From JBGSUZ01 sp964404895 (GTDB lineage Bacteria; Bacillota; Clostridia; Peptostreptococcales; Acidaminobacteraceae): DNA of 64,000 nt. The translations under genes were made by a program, and so were the position numbers. The notes under the pieces are model-generated. The model ran no database searches, was not told the DNA's origin, and was given only the letters and a program-made list of their open reading frames with translations. Positions 25,894 to 34,319 of this stretch are shown here, in pieces; within the stretch, counting starts at the first letter, position 1; every line of letters begins with the position of its first letter. The stretch is taken from assembly GCA_964404895.1 (NCBI GenBank), contig CAYOLV010000003.1, forward strand, positions 310,001 to 374,000. Reading direction: 5' to 3'.

Positions 25894-25945
25894 AAAAAAC
25901 ACAGCCATGAGGGAAGGCCATAACCTACCTGCAAGGACTGTGTTC
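25894..25945 (-). terminator. Terminator of fabZ
   Basis: AACACAG and CTGTGTT close an imperfect hairpin that is followed on the minus strand by seven Ts. Confidence 0.6.
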
Positions 25946-25954
25946 TCCGAAATA

Positions 25955-26398
25955 TTATTTGTCAATCAGGGCAAACATTAAAGAACCTTTGCAAGCGACT
26001 TCGCCGTTTACAGTGGCAAGGGCACTTCCCTTACCAATTCCCCGTCTCATAGACTCAATGGTCACTTCAAGCTTCAATACGTCTCCAGGGACTACTTGGC
26101 GCTTAAAACGCACTTCATCAATCCCCGCGAAAACCGCTAATTTGCCAATGTTTGCTGGGTCACTCATTAGAGCTACTGCACCTACTTGTGCTAAGGCTTC
26201 TACAATCAAAACCCCCGGCATTAAGGGTTTCCCCGGGAAATGCCCCTGAAAGAAGGGTTCATTCATACTTACACATTTATAACCTTTAGCCGACTGAGCC
26301 GGCACTACGCTTTCAATTCGATCCACTAATAGGAAGGGATAACGATGAGGAATCAACGCCATGATTTCTTCAATTTTCAAACCTGTATCTTCATTCAT
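25955..26398 (-). CDS. fabZ: 3-hydroxyacyl-ACP dehydratase FabZ
   Basis: A 147-residue hot-dog-fold dehydratase of fatty acid synthesis, which removes water from 3-hydroxyacyl-ACP. The N-terminal IMALIPHRYPFLLVDRI and the catalytic GHFPGKPLMPGVLIVEA are present, giving the His53-Glu67 pair. The ATG at 26398 follows GAGGTGCTAAGA. It has a strong promoter of its own. Gene order fabZ beside flgFG and mbl matches the Bacillus ywpB neighbourhood. Confidence 0.96.
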   Translation of the reverse strand: MNEDTGLKIEEIMALIPHRYPFLLVDRIESVVPAQSAKGYKCVSMNEPFFQGHFPGKPLMPGVLIVEALAQVGAVALMSDPANIGKLAVFAGIDEVRFKRQVVPGDVLKLEVTIESMRRGIGKGSALATVNGEVACKGSLMFALIDK

Positions 26399-26428
26399 TC
26401 TTAGCACCTCGTATTAATATTTGATGCT

Positions 26429-26457
26429 ATTATATTACAGAAGACCACTTTTATCAA
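26429..26457 (-). promoter_or_regulatory. SigA-type promoter of fabZ
   Basis: TTGATA, 17 bases, TATAAT on the minus strand, about 30 bases before the fabZ ATG. Confidence 0.85.
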
Positions 26458-26463
26458 GTCAGG

Positions 26464-26880
26464 TTATTTTTTAACGTCTACAGTGGAGGTCGCAGGTTCT
26501 TCTGTAGCCGCTGTGTACTTTTTAAGTTGCTTGTACATAACGTCTGCAATCCCAATACCGCCGCCACCGGCAATTTTTTTAGACAGCTCTTCGTCCCGCA
26601 TATCTTCAAAAATGCCTCGTCCATAGCTCTTTTCAACCAAAGCGTCTTCTCCCTCATCAAAACCAGAAGCCTCACGCATGGTTTTAAACATCATGTTGAC
26701 AAAAATGGACTCGAACTCTTCACATACTTTTTTCAAACCTTCATCGTCGCTGCTATTTTGAGCTTTTTTCAAAGCTTTTTTAAAGCTTTCAGCTTCTTCC
26801 ACACTTTTATTGATGTTGGAAGTTTGGGAACTGTTACTGACAGGCGTACTGATATTGCTGACTCCATTGATTGTACTCAT
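26464..26880 (-). CDS. Rod-binding protein (FlgJ N-terminal type)
   Basis: A 138-residue protein matching only the rod-capping half of FlgJ: LKKVCEEFESIFVNMMFKTMREA in the first half and GGGGIGIADVMYKQLKKY near the end. The muramidase half of proteobacterial FlgJ is absent, as is normal in Firmicutes. It follows flgG by 15 bases and should help assemble the rod outside the membrane. The Ser/Asn-rich N-terminus is typical. Confidence 0.9.
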   Translation of the reverse strand: MSTINGVSNISTPVSNSSQTSNINKSVEEAESFKKALKKAQNSSDDEGLKKVCEEFESIFVNMMFKTMREASGFDEGEDALVEKSYGRGIFEDMRDEELSKKIAGGGGIGIADVMYKQLKKYTAATEEPATSTVDVKK

Positions 26881-26895
26881 GATTTCACCTCACTT

Positions 26896-27687
26896 CTATC
26901 GTTTCAGTTCTGATGCGAGTTGAAGTAATGAATCTGCTGTTTGAATGGTTTTAGAGTTAAGTTCGTAGGCTCTTTGTGCAGAAATCATTTGAATCATTTC
27001 ATCTACAACTTGCACATTTGAACTTTCTAAAAATCCCTGCCAGAGTTCTCCGGCTTCGCCCTCTTCTGATTGAATGGGTTCGCCAGAGGCATTGCTTTTA
27101 GCATAGAGGTTGGTCCCTGCTGCTTCTAATCCTTGAGGATTGGTGAATCTGACTAATTTAAAGCTGCCGATCTCTTCGTATTCCTCTACACCCGTTCTTT
27201 TTACTAAAATTGTGCCATCTTTATTAATTGTCATTTTTTCTACGTTTTCACCCAGTACAATTTCGCCGTCTGTTCCCTGAACTTTGTAACCGTCTGTTGT
27301 GACCAACGTAGATATGCCATCGGTAACCGAAAGTTTAAAAGTGCCATCTTTTGTGTAGCGTTCCCTGTTCATGCCGTCGTTGACTACAAAGAATCCATCT
27401 CCGTTGAGTGCAACGTCTAAAGGATTTTCTGTTTGTTCCATAGAGCCTTTGGTGAAGGTTCTCGTAGTGGCAGAGGGCATTGTCCCGTGTCCCACTTCAG
27501 TCGGCACTGGTCTGCCTTCCCCGTCTTTGAAATCTGCTTGATTAATTTTTTCGTACATTAAATCCTTAAATTCTACACGCTGCTTTTTAAAACCTGTCGT
27601 ACTGACATTGGCTAAATTGTTGCCTATGGTGTCTATTTTAAGCTGTAAGCCCTTCATTCCCGATGCCGCTGACCACATTGCTCTCAT
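26896..27687 (-). CDS. flgG: Flagellar distal rod protein FlgG (FlhP-like)
   Basis: A 263-residue rod protein. The N-terminal signature MRAMWSAASGMKGLQLKIDT, NNLANVSTTGFKKQRVEF and the C-terminal GFLESSNVQVVDEMIQMISA followed by QRAYELNSKTIQTAD are the typical ends. Length matches FlgG and the Bacillus FlhP. It lies between flgF and the rod-binding protein gene. Confidence 0.94.
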   Translation of the reverse strand: MRAMWSAASGMKGLQLKIDTIGNNLANVSTTGFKKQRVEFKDLMYEKINQADFKDGEGRPVPTEVGHGTMPSATTRTFTKGSMEQTENPLDVALNGDGFFVVNDGMNRERYTKDGTFKLSVTDGISTLVTTDGYKVQGTDGEIVLGENVEKMTINKDGTILVKRTGVEEYEEIGSFKLVRFTNPQGLEAAGTNLYAKSNASGEPIQSEEGEAGELWQGFLESSNVQVVDEMIQMISAQRAYELNSKTIQTADSLLQLASELKR

Positions 27688-27726
27688 GGTGTTTCCCCCT
27701 TACTCAACCTATCCTAGTAATGTACA

Positions 27727-28800
27727 CTATCTAACTGTTCCAACTTCATTGACCGCTCTGCTGAGGGTATCATCTATCGTTCTGACCAATTTTTGTCCGT
27801 TTTCATAATCTCTTTGAACACTGATCATTTTAATCATTTCATTGATGGCATTTACATTAGACTGCTCAATACTCCCTTGAACCACTTGTCCCTCGAAGCC
27901 TTTGATTTCCCCTGCAGGTGTTTCAGAAAAATCGTATAGGGCGCCCCCTACTTTTCTCAAATCCCCTTTGTTGCTAAAATTAACGACTTTGAGCTTATCT
28001 ATAATATCGCCATTTTGAATAATTTCTCCAAACTCGTTGATGGAAACCGCGTCGTCTGCCAGTTTAATATTGCCCTTAAAACCTTGAATAAAGTAACCTT
28101 CTGCAGTGACGAGCTCTTTATTTTCATTGAGGGTCATGGAACCATTTCTTGTATATTTCGTTCCAAAAGGTGTGCTGACTTCAATAAATCCGTCGCCTCT
28201 AAGTGCAACGTCTAAGTTGCCGCCTGTCGGTACAAAGGTCCCTTGTGAAAAATCAGTGACTAATCTAGAAGCACGAACACCACTGCCCATTGTTCCTATA
28301 ACATTTCCAGACGGATAGTAGACTAAGTTGTCCACTGTTTGTCCAGCCACCTGAACTTGTCCTTGAGGTGTAACTGTAAATTCTTGATCGCCAACAAAGA
28401 TTTCACCTTTTTCCCCAATGACTCTGTCCCCTAAATTTTCGTCTCTGGATTTATCGCTGTTGACATAATAGGTACTTAAAAAGCCTTCCTTGTCTACGGA
28501 AAAACTAACCGCTTTGTCATAGCTCAATGTATCTCCAAATTTAGTTCTAAAATAACCTTCGTTCGTTTGCAAACGAAAATCTTTGCCATCATTTTCAACC
28601 GTTACTTCAGGATTTCCAGAATAAACCGTATCTGCAATGCCATTATATTTTGTAATGAGAATGTCGTTAAAAGATTCTTGTTGGAGCTCATCTCGCTTGA
28701 AGCCCGTAGAATCCACGTTAGCAACGTTATTACCCACAGTATCCAGCAACTTTTGATTGGCAAGCAACTGAGTTGCAGTTATATATAAACCTCTAATCAT
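27727..28800 (-). CDS. flgF: Flagellar rod protein FlgF (FlhO-like)
   Basis: A 357-residue hook/rod family protein with MIRGLYITATQLLANQKLLD and NNVANVDSTGFKRDEL at the N-terminus and QGSIEQSNVNAINEMIKMIS at the C-terminus. It is longer than FlgG through a central insertion. Position beside mreB corresponds to Bacillus flhO. The ATG at 28800 follows GAGGTGCC; a GTG at 28809 is less likely. A SigD-like promoter precedes it. Confidence 0.92.
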   Translation of the reverse strand: MIRGLYITATQLLANQKLLDTVGNNVANVDSTGFKRDELQQESFNDILITKYNGIADTVYSGNPEVTVENDGKDFRLQTNEGYFRTKFGDTLSYDKAVSFSVDKEGFLSTYYVNSDKSRDENLGDRVIGEKGEIFVGDQEFTVTPQGQVQVAGQTVDNLVYYPSGNVIGTMGSGVRASRLVTDFSQGTFVPTGGNLDVALRGDGFIEVSTPFGTKYTRNGSMTLNENKELVTAEGYFIQGFKGNIKLADDAVSINEFGEIIQNGDIIDKLKVVNFSNKGDLRKVGGALYDFSETPAGEIKGFEGQVVQGSIEQSNVNAINEMIKMISVQRDYENGQKLVRTIDDTLSRAVNEVGTVR

Positions 28801-28835
28801 AGAAGGCACCTCTTTTCTTTAGTTATCTCTATATT

Positions 28836-28863
28836 TTATCGGACGACTTGCCCATTTACTTTA
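28836..28863 (-). promoter_or_regulatory. Candidate SigD promoter of flgF-flgG
   Basis: TAAA, 16 bases, TCCGATAA on the minus strand, one base off the consensus in both spacing and the first position of the -10. The equivalent Bacillus operon flhOP is SigD-dependent. Confidence 0.55.
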
Positions 28864-28877
28864 AGGAAATCATTAAA

Positions 28878-28904
28878 AAAAGCTCTCAGAGTCTGAGAGC
28901 TTTC
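28878..28904 (-). terminator. Terminator of mreB
   Basis: AAGCTCTCA and TGAGAGCTT pair perfectly, with a long T-run on the minus strand. It separates mreB from the flagellar rod genes. Confidence 0.85.
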
Positions 28905-28931
28905 GTTTTTCGATTCATTTTGAATAGTCGA

Positions 28932-29951
28932 CTATCTTCTGCGGTTTCCAGGAGATGTTTTTTCGTAGATTTCAATGTGATCCAAAGACATGCCAGTGCC
29001 CTTCGCTACGCAAGAAACTGCATCTTCTGCGATGTAAGTCGGAATGCCTGTTCTTTTTTCAAGGAGACGATCAAGACCAAAGAGAAGTGAACCGCCACCT
29101 GTCATCACAATCCCACGGGAGCTGATATCTGATGCCAACTCAGGCGGTGTTTTTTCAAGGACAGCATGAACTGCGTCGCTGATGGCATTGACAGGTTCTT
29201 TCAGTGCGTCTAACATTTCTTCACTGCTGACCGTAATATTTTTTGGCAGACCCGTAATCAAGTCACGACCTCTGCAATCCATAGTAACCGGTTTTGGTCT
29301 AGGTGAAGCAGTACCGATGGTCATTTTAAGTTCTTCTGCTGTTCTTTCACCAATCAAAAGATTGTGGGCTTTTCTCATGTATTTAATGATTGCTTCGTCA
29401 AATTTATCGCCAGCTACCTTAATGGATTTGCTGACAACAATTCCCCCAAGAGAAATAACCGCAATATCTGCAGTACCGCCACCAATATCGATGACCATGT
29501 TGCCATCTGGTTTCGTAATGTCAAGACCTGCGCCTATTGCTGCTGCAATCGGTTCTTCGATCAAATAGGTTTTGCCGCCGCCTGCTTCTGTAGTTGCGTC
29601 AATAACCGCTCTTTTTTCTACTTCAGTTACGCCACTTGGAACACAGACAATAATTTTCGGCTTCACAAAACGTCTCTTGCCGCATGTTTTATCAATAAAG
29701 TGTCTGAGCATTTTTTCAGTAACTTCGTAGTCAGAAATAACCCCTTCTTTAAGCGGTCTGATGGCTACGATATTCCCAGGTGTTCTACCTAACATTTTTC
29801 TAGCTTCAGCACCTACAGACAATACTTGTCCAGTAGATTGATCGATTGCCACCACTGATGGCTCCTGCAATACGATCCCCTTGCCTTTTATATATACTAA
29901 TACGCTTGCCGTACCTAAATCTATTCCGATTTCTTGTCCCAATCCAAACAT
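28932..29951 (-). CDS. mbl: Rod shape-determining protein of the MreB/Mbl family
   Basis: A 339-residue bacterial actin that forms membrane-bound filaments guiding side-wall synthesis. The phosphate-1 loop is IGIDLGTASVLVYIKGKG, the phosphate-2 loop is MVIDIGGGTADIAVISLG, and the adenosine motif is IVMTGGGSLLFGLDRLL. Position between murA and flgF is the position of mbl in Bacillus, hence the symbol, although mreB paralogues are hard to tell apart. It follows murA by only 18 bases. Confidence 0.93.
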   Translation of the reverse strand: MFGLGQEIGIDLGTASVLVYIKGKGIVLQEPSVVAIDQSTGQVLSVGAEARKMLGRTPGNIVAIRPLKEGVISDYEVTEKMLRHFIDKTCGKRRFVKPKIIVCVPSGVTEVEKRAVIDATTEAGGGKTYLIEEPIAAAIGAGLDITKPDGNMVIDIGGGTADIAVISLGGIVVSKSIKVAGDKFDEAIIKYMRKAHNLLIGERTAEELKMTIGTASPRPKPVTMDCRGRDLITGLPKNITVSSEEMLDALKEPVNAISDAVHAVLEKTPPELASDISSRGIVMTGGGSLLFGLDRLLEKRTGIPTYIAEDAVSCVAKGTGMSLDHIEIYEKTSPGNRRR

Positions 29952-29969
29952 GATTTTTCTCCTCTCGGC

Positions 29970-31226
29970 TTATTCTTCAATTCGTTCAATTTTTGCGCCT
30001 AAACCTTTAAGCTGTTGAATAATATCTGCATAGCCTCTTTCAATATGGTAAATGTTCCCTATTCTAGTTTGTCCCTCTGCTACAAGTCCTGCAAGAATTA
30101 ATGCAGCTCCTGCGCGGAGATCCGTTGCATAAACGTCTGCACCTTTTAATGGAGCTCCTCCGTGCACGACTGCTGTATGCTTATCAATATGAATTTCAGC
30201 GCCCATTTTAGCAAACTCATCGACATGCATGAATCTGTTCTCAAAAACCGTTTCATTCAAATGTGATTTGCCATTAGCAACTGTCATCAAAGCCATAAAT
30301 TGGGACTGTACATCTGTTGGGAAACCTGGGTAAGGCAGCGTTGTAATGTCTACAGCGTTGATTTTCCCTCTTCCAATAACTCTGAGCGTATCTTCTGTCT
30401 CCTCAACCTGAACACCACATTCTTTCAACTTTGCAGTGATTGGTTTTAAGTGACTAGGCACCACATTGTCAATAATTACGTCTCCATTGGTAATTGCTGC
30501 TGCCACCATGTAGGTCGCCGCTTCAATTCTGTCTGGAATAACGGCATGTCTAGTGCCTGTCAACCGCTTAACCCCGTGAATTCTGATGGTGTCGGTTCCA
30601 GCACCTTTAACATTTGCGCCCATTTTATTTAAAAAGTTAGCTAAATCAATGATTTCTGGTTCTTCTGCTGCATTTTCAATAGTAGTCAGGCCTTCAGCTA
30701 AAACTGCCGCCATCATAATATTTTCTGTAGCGCCAACGCTTGGAAAATCTAAATAAATAGAGGCGCCCACAAGCTGATCTGCTTTGAGTTCTACGTGATC
30801 GCCATCGATTTTAACATCTGCCCCAAGCGCAGCAAATCCTTTAAGGTGCAAGTCGATTGGTCTTGCGCCAATGGCACAGCCACCTGGCATTGGAATGCGG
30901 ATTTTGCCACATCTGCCTAGTATGGGTCCTGCCGTAAAGAAAGATGCTCTCATTTCCGAAACAAAATGATCCGGTGCAATGGTATTGGTAATGACGGGTG
31001 TTGAAATTTCCATAACTCCATTTTTGATAGAGCTGACTTCTGCGCCATAGGCACGTAAGATGTCTGACATGACTTCCACGTCCCTGAGTTCAGGAACGTC
31101 ATCTAATATACATTTATCTTCAGCTAATAATGCGGCTGCCATAATAGGCAAAACTGCATTTTTGGCACCATTGACTTTAACTCTGCCTTTTAAGGCTCCA
31201 CTGGTTTCTACTAATATCCTAGCCAA
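29970..31226 (-). CDS. murA: UDP-N-acetylglucosamine 1-carboxyvinyltransferase MurA
   Basis: A 418-residue MurA, which adds the enolpyruvyl group of phosphoenolpyruvate to UDP-GlcNAc, the first committed step to peptidoglycan. The loop with the reactive cysteine is PGGCAIGARPID (Cys117 from this start), so it is of the fosfomycin-sensitive type. VNGAKNAVLPIMAA lies near the N-terminus. TTG at 31226 is chosen because AGGAGGATTCCTTACC precedes it, and this gives the family's normal N-terminus. Confidence 0.97.
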   Translation of the reverse strand: MARILVETSGALKGRVKVNGAKNAVLPIMAAALLAEDKCILDDVPELRDVEVMSDILRAYGAEVSSIKNGVMEISTPVITNTIAPDHFVSEMRASFFTAGPILGRCGKIRIPMPGGCAIGARPIDLHLKGFAALGADVKIDGDHVELKADQLVGASIYLDFPSVGATENIMMAAVLAEGLTTIENAAEEPEIIDLANFLNKMGANVKGAGTDTIRIHGVKRLTGTRHAVIPDRIEAATYMVAAAITNGDVIIDNVVPSHLKPITAKLKECGVQVEETEDTLRVIGRGKINAVDITTLPYPGFPTDVQSQFMALMTVANGKSHLNETVFENRFMHVDEFAKMGAEIHIDKHTAVVHGGAPLKGADVYATDLRAGAALILAGLVAEGQTRIGNIYHIERGYADIIQQLKGLGAKIERIEE

Positions 31227-31335
31227 GGTAAGGAATCCTCCTACGCAATACTTCATTCATCGGAAACAATCATCTTTATTTCCGGATTTTTATTATCAAA
31301 GAACTTGTCATTTTATTTTTAGATAAGACGGCAAA

Positions 31336-31364
31336 ATTATACACTATCTCATACTTTATTTCAA
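31336..31364 (-). promoter_or_regulatory. SigA-type promoter of murA-mbl
   Basis: TTGAAA, 17 bases, TATAAT on the minus strand, about 110 bases before murA. The gap of about 300 bases between atpC and murA holds this promoter and the atp terminator; no ywmB-like or other gene is seen in it. Confidence 0.85.
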
Positions 31365-31484
31365 TCTATTTTATTATATATGATTTGAGTGCCAACTTCC
31401 ATAGCAATAAAGGCATTTTCATCAGTTTTCTATAAATTTCATCTTTTCTTCACTCATTTTACATTTTTATCCTTTTAACAAAAT

Positions 31485-31520
31485 AAAAAAGACACCCTGC
31501 TTTTACACAGAGTGTCTTTC
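31485..31520 (-). terminator. Terminator of the F-type ATPase operon
   Basis: AAAGACAC and GTGTCTTT close a hairpin (with one mismatch inside the stem), followed on the minus strand by TTTTTTATTTTG. Confidence 0.8.
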
Positions 31521-31528
31521 TATTCATT

Positions 31529-31936
31529 TTATAATTCTTTTCCAGTCACACGCAGTCTATTAATTGCTTTCTTAAGCGCAATTTCAGCTCTCGCCAGATC
31601 TGTGTGTTTGTCTTTTTGTTCAAGGCGCGCTTTAGCTCTATCTACTGCAGCCATTGCACGTTCAGTATCTATATCTTCTGCCCACTCTGCCGCATCTGTG
31701 ATTAAAGTCACTTTATGTTGCGTAACAGTCATGAATCCACCAGAACAAGCTGCTGATCTAAAGTCTTCACCCTGTTTGATTTTGATTTCACCGACTGCAA
31801 GAGGTGCAACCATGTTTTCATGGCCTTTGAGAATACCGATATCCCCTTGACTGGTTCTTGTAATTAACATTTCTACCTGACCGTCGAAGAAATAGCGTTC
31901 AGGTGTAACGATTTCTAGTGCGAATGTCGCAGCCAT
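31529..31936 (-). CDS. atpC: F-type ATP synthase epsilon subunit
   Basis: A 135-residue epsilon subunit of the central stalk. The N-terminal beta domain has VTPERYFFDGQVEML and GDIGILKGHENMVAPL; the C-terminal helical hairpin (ERAMAAVDRAKARLEQK) is present. It is the last gene of the operon, 28 bases after atpD. Confidence 0.96.
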   Translation of the reverse strand: MAATFALEIVTPERYFFDGQVEMLITRTSQGDIGILKGHENMVAPLAVGEIKIKQGEDFRSAACSGGFMTVTQHKVTLITDAAEWAEDIDTERAMAAVDRAKARLEQKDKHTDLARAEIALKKAINRLRVTGKEL

Positions 31937-31964
31937 CTTTTCACCTCCGTGAAATAGCCGGTGG

Positions 31965-33359
31965 CTACTTCATAGTTTTCGCCTTTTCTACAGCTTCATC
32001 GATTGTACCTACCAAGAGGAATGCTTGCTCAGGAAGATTGTCGTGAAGACCGTCAAGAATTTCTCTGAATCCTCTTACCGTTTCACTAATAGGGACATAT
32101 TTACCGTCCATACCAGTGAACTGCTCTGCAACGTTAAATGGTTGAGAAAGGAATCTTTGAACTCTTCTTGCACGAGCAACAACTAATTTATCTTCGTCTG
32201 AAAGCTCATCCATACCTAGGATTGCGATGATATCTTGAAGTTCTTTATATCTTTGAAGAATTTCCTGTACACGTCTAGCAACGTCGTAATGTTCTTGTCC
32301 AACAACTTCAGGTGTCAAGATTCTTGAAACAGAGTCAAGTGGGTCAACCGCAGGGTAGATCCCAAGTTCTGAAATTTTTCTTGATAAAACTGTAGTTGCA
32401 TCAAGATGGGAGAACGTGGTTGCTGGAGCCGGGTCAGTAAGGTCATCCGCAGGTACATATACTGCTTGTACAGACGTAATAGAACCTTTTTTAGTGGATG
32501 TAATTCGCTCTTGTAATGCACCCATGTCGGTTGCAAGTGTCGGTTGGTAACCAACTGCAGACGGCATACGGCCAAGAAGAGCGGATACTTCTGAACCTGC
32601 TTGTGTGAAACGGAAGATATTATCGATGAAGAGAAGAACGTCTTTACCTTCTGTATCACGGAAATATTCTGCCATTGTAAGGCCAGTAAGACCTACACGC
32701 ATACGGGCCCCAGGCGGTTCATTCATTTGTCCGAAAACAAGCGTTGTCTTATCGATAACACCCGATTCAATCATTTCATGGTAAAGGTCATTTCCTTCAC
32801 GCGTTCTTTCACCTACGCCAGCAAATACGGATAAACCACCGTGTTCTGTAGCAATATTGTTGATGAGCTCTTGAATAAGAACGGTTTTACCTACACCGGC
32901 ACCACCAAAGAGACCGATTTTACCACCTTTTGCATAAGGGGCAATCAGGTCAACAACTTTGATCCCTGTTTCAAGGATTTCTGTTGCTGTTTCTTGCTCT
33001 TCAAAAAGAGGGGCTTCTCTATGGATTGGAAGGTAAGTTTCTGAAACAAGAGGCTCTTTTTCATCGATAGCTTCCCCGAGTACGTTGATTAAACGTCCAA
33101 GTGTTGGTTTACCAACTGGGACTGAAATCGGTGCGCCTGTTGCAACAGCTTCTACACCTCTAATTAAACCGTCAGTAGAAGACATGGAAACACATCTTAC
33201 TGTGTTATTCCCAATGTGCTGAGCTACTTCAACAGTGATTTTGATACCGTTGTACTCGATTTTGATGGCGTCGTAAATTTTCGGTAGGTGATCGGCTTCG
33301 AAACGAATATCGAGAACCGGACCAATGATGGATACGACTTTACCAATCATATGTTCCAT
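31965..33359 (-). CDS. atpD: F-type ATP synthase beta subunit
   Basis: The 464-residue catalytic subunit. Walker A is GGAGVGKTVLIQEL, the catalytic glutamate lies in GVGERTREGNDLYHEM, Walker B is VLLFIDNIFRFTQAG, and SALLGRMPSAVGYQPTLATD matches the DELSEED-preceding signature region. The DELS segment appears as GMDELSDEDKL. All are intact. Confidence 0.98.
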   Translation of the reverse strand: MEHMIGKVVSIIGPVLDIRFEADHLPKIYDAIKIEYNGIKITVEVAQHIGNNTVRCVSMSSTDGLIRGVEAVATGAPISVPVGKPTLGRLINVLGEAIDEKEPLVSETYLPIHREAPLFEEQETATEILETGIKVVDLIAPYAKGGKIGLFGGAGVGKTVLIQELINNIATEHGGLSVFAGVGERTREGNDLYHEMIESGVIDKTTLVFGQMNEPPGARMRVGLTGLTMAEYFRDTEGKDVLLFIDNIFRFTQAGSEVSALLGRMPSAVGYQPTLATDMGALQERITSTKKGSITSVQAVYVPADDLTDPAPATTFSHLDATTVLSRKISELGIYPAVDPLDSVSRILTPEVVGQEHYDVARRVQEILQRYKELQDIIAILGMDELSDEDKLVVARARRVQRFLSQPFNVAEQFTGMDGKYVPISETVRGFREILDGLHDNLPEQAFLLVGTIDEAVEKAKTMK

Positions 33360-33395
33360 ATCGAGTTCACATCCTTTCTCACAAAATTTAATTGA

Positions 33396-34259
33396 CTATT
33401 TGAGGGCTTCCGCGCCTCCAACAATTTCTGTAATCTCTTGGGTAATTGCTGCCTGACGAGCTCGGTTGCTAAACAGGACAAGATCCTGAATCATCTCATT
33501 GGCATTGTCCGATGCACTTTCCATAGCCAAACGTCTCGCAGCCTGTTCAGACGCTGAAGATTCAACGAGAGCGCCGTAAAGAACGCTTTCAATGTATTTG
33601 GGAATGACATAGCCCAGAACCGCTTCCGGAGAAGGCTCATAATTCGTATACCCACTGCGTTTGGTTTCAATGCTCATAGCACCGTCACTCACCACTGGGA
33701 GGAGTTGAATCATTTTCGCCTCTTGGGAAATCGTGCTGTTCATTTGGGTGTAAACCAACTTGATTTCATCCACTTTTTCATTGGCAAACCACTTGAGAGA
33801 AGTTCTCGCAATTTCTTGCGCATGAGCATATTGAGGGCTTTCTGAGATATGAGTCATTTCTTTCATGACCTCATAGCCATTTTTGGAAAAGAAATCTCGG
33901 GATCTGCGACCAATGGTAAACAGAACCGCTTTTGACTTATCATTAACATCTTCAGTGACCATTTTGATTGCATTGTTGTTATAACCGCCGCAAAGTCCAC
34001 GATCCCCTGTAATGACAATGTACAAAGTCTTTTTAACTTCTCTTTTTGTTAAATACTCATGTTTTAAATTTTTCTCATTGCGAAGCATGTCCTGAATAGT
34101 GCTGTAAACCGTATTAAAATAAGGTTTTGTGCGCTCTAAACGGTCTTTGGATCGCTTGAGTTTTGCAGTGGACACAAGTTCCATGGCTTTGGTAATCTTC
34201 ATCGTACTATTAACAGATTTAATTTTTCGCTTGATATCGAGCGTTCCCATTCCTGCCAT
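33396..34259 (-). CDS. atpG: F-type ATP synthase gamma subunit
   Basis: The 287-residue rotor shaft. N-terminal helix: IKRKIKSVNSTMKITKAMELV; conserved GDRGLCGGYN; C-terminal ATDNA-like SASDNANEMIQDL and NRARQAAITQEITEIVGGA. The ATG at 34259 follows AGGAGGACC; a TTG at 34265 is unlikely. Confidence 0.97.
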   Translation of the reverse strand: MAGMGTLDIKRKIKSVNSTMKITKAMELVSTAKLKRSKDRLERTKPYFNTVYSTIQDMLRNEKNLKHEYLTKREVKKTLYIVITGDRGLCGGYNNNAIKMVTEDVNDKSKAVLFTIGRRSRDFFSKNGYEVMKEMTHISESPQYAHAQEIARTSLKWFANEKVDEIKLVYTQMNSTISQEAKMIQLLPVVSDGAMSIETKRSGYTNYEPSPEAVLGYVIPKYIESVLYGALVESSASEQAARRLAMESASDNANEMIQDLVLFSNRARQAAITQEITEIVGGAEALK

Positions 34260-34319
34260 TTTCAAGGTCCTCCTAACCGATTTTCTTTAGATACAATCGC
34301 ATTCCCTAAGCAAAAGGAT

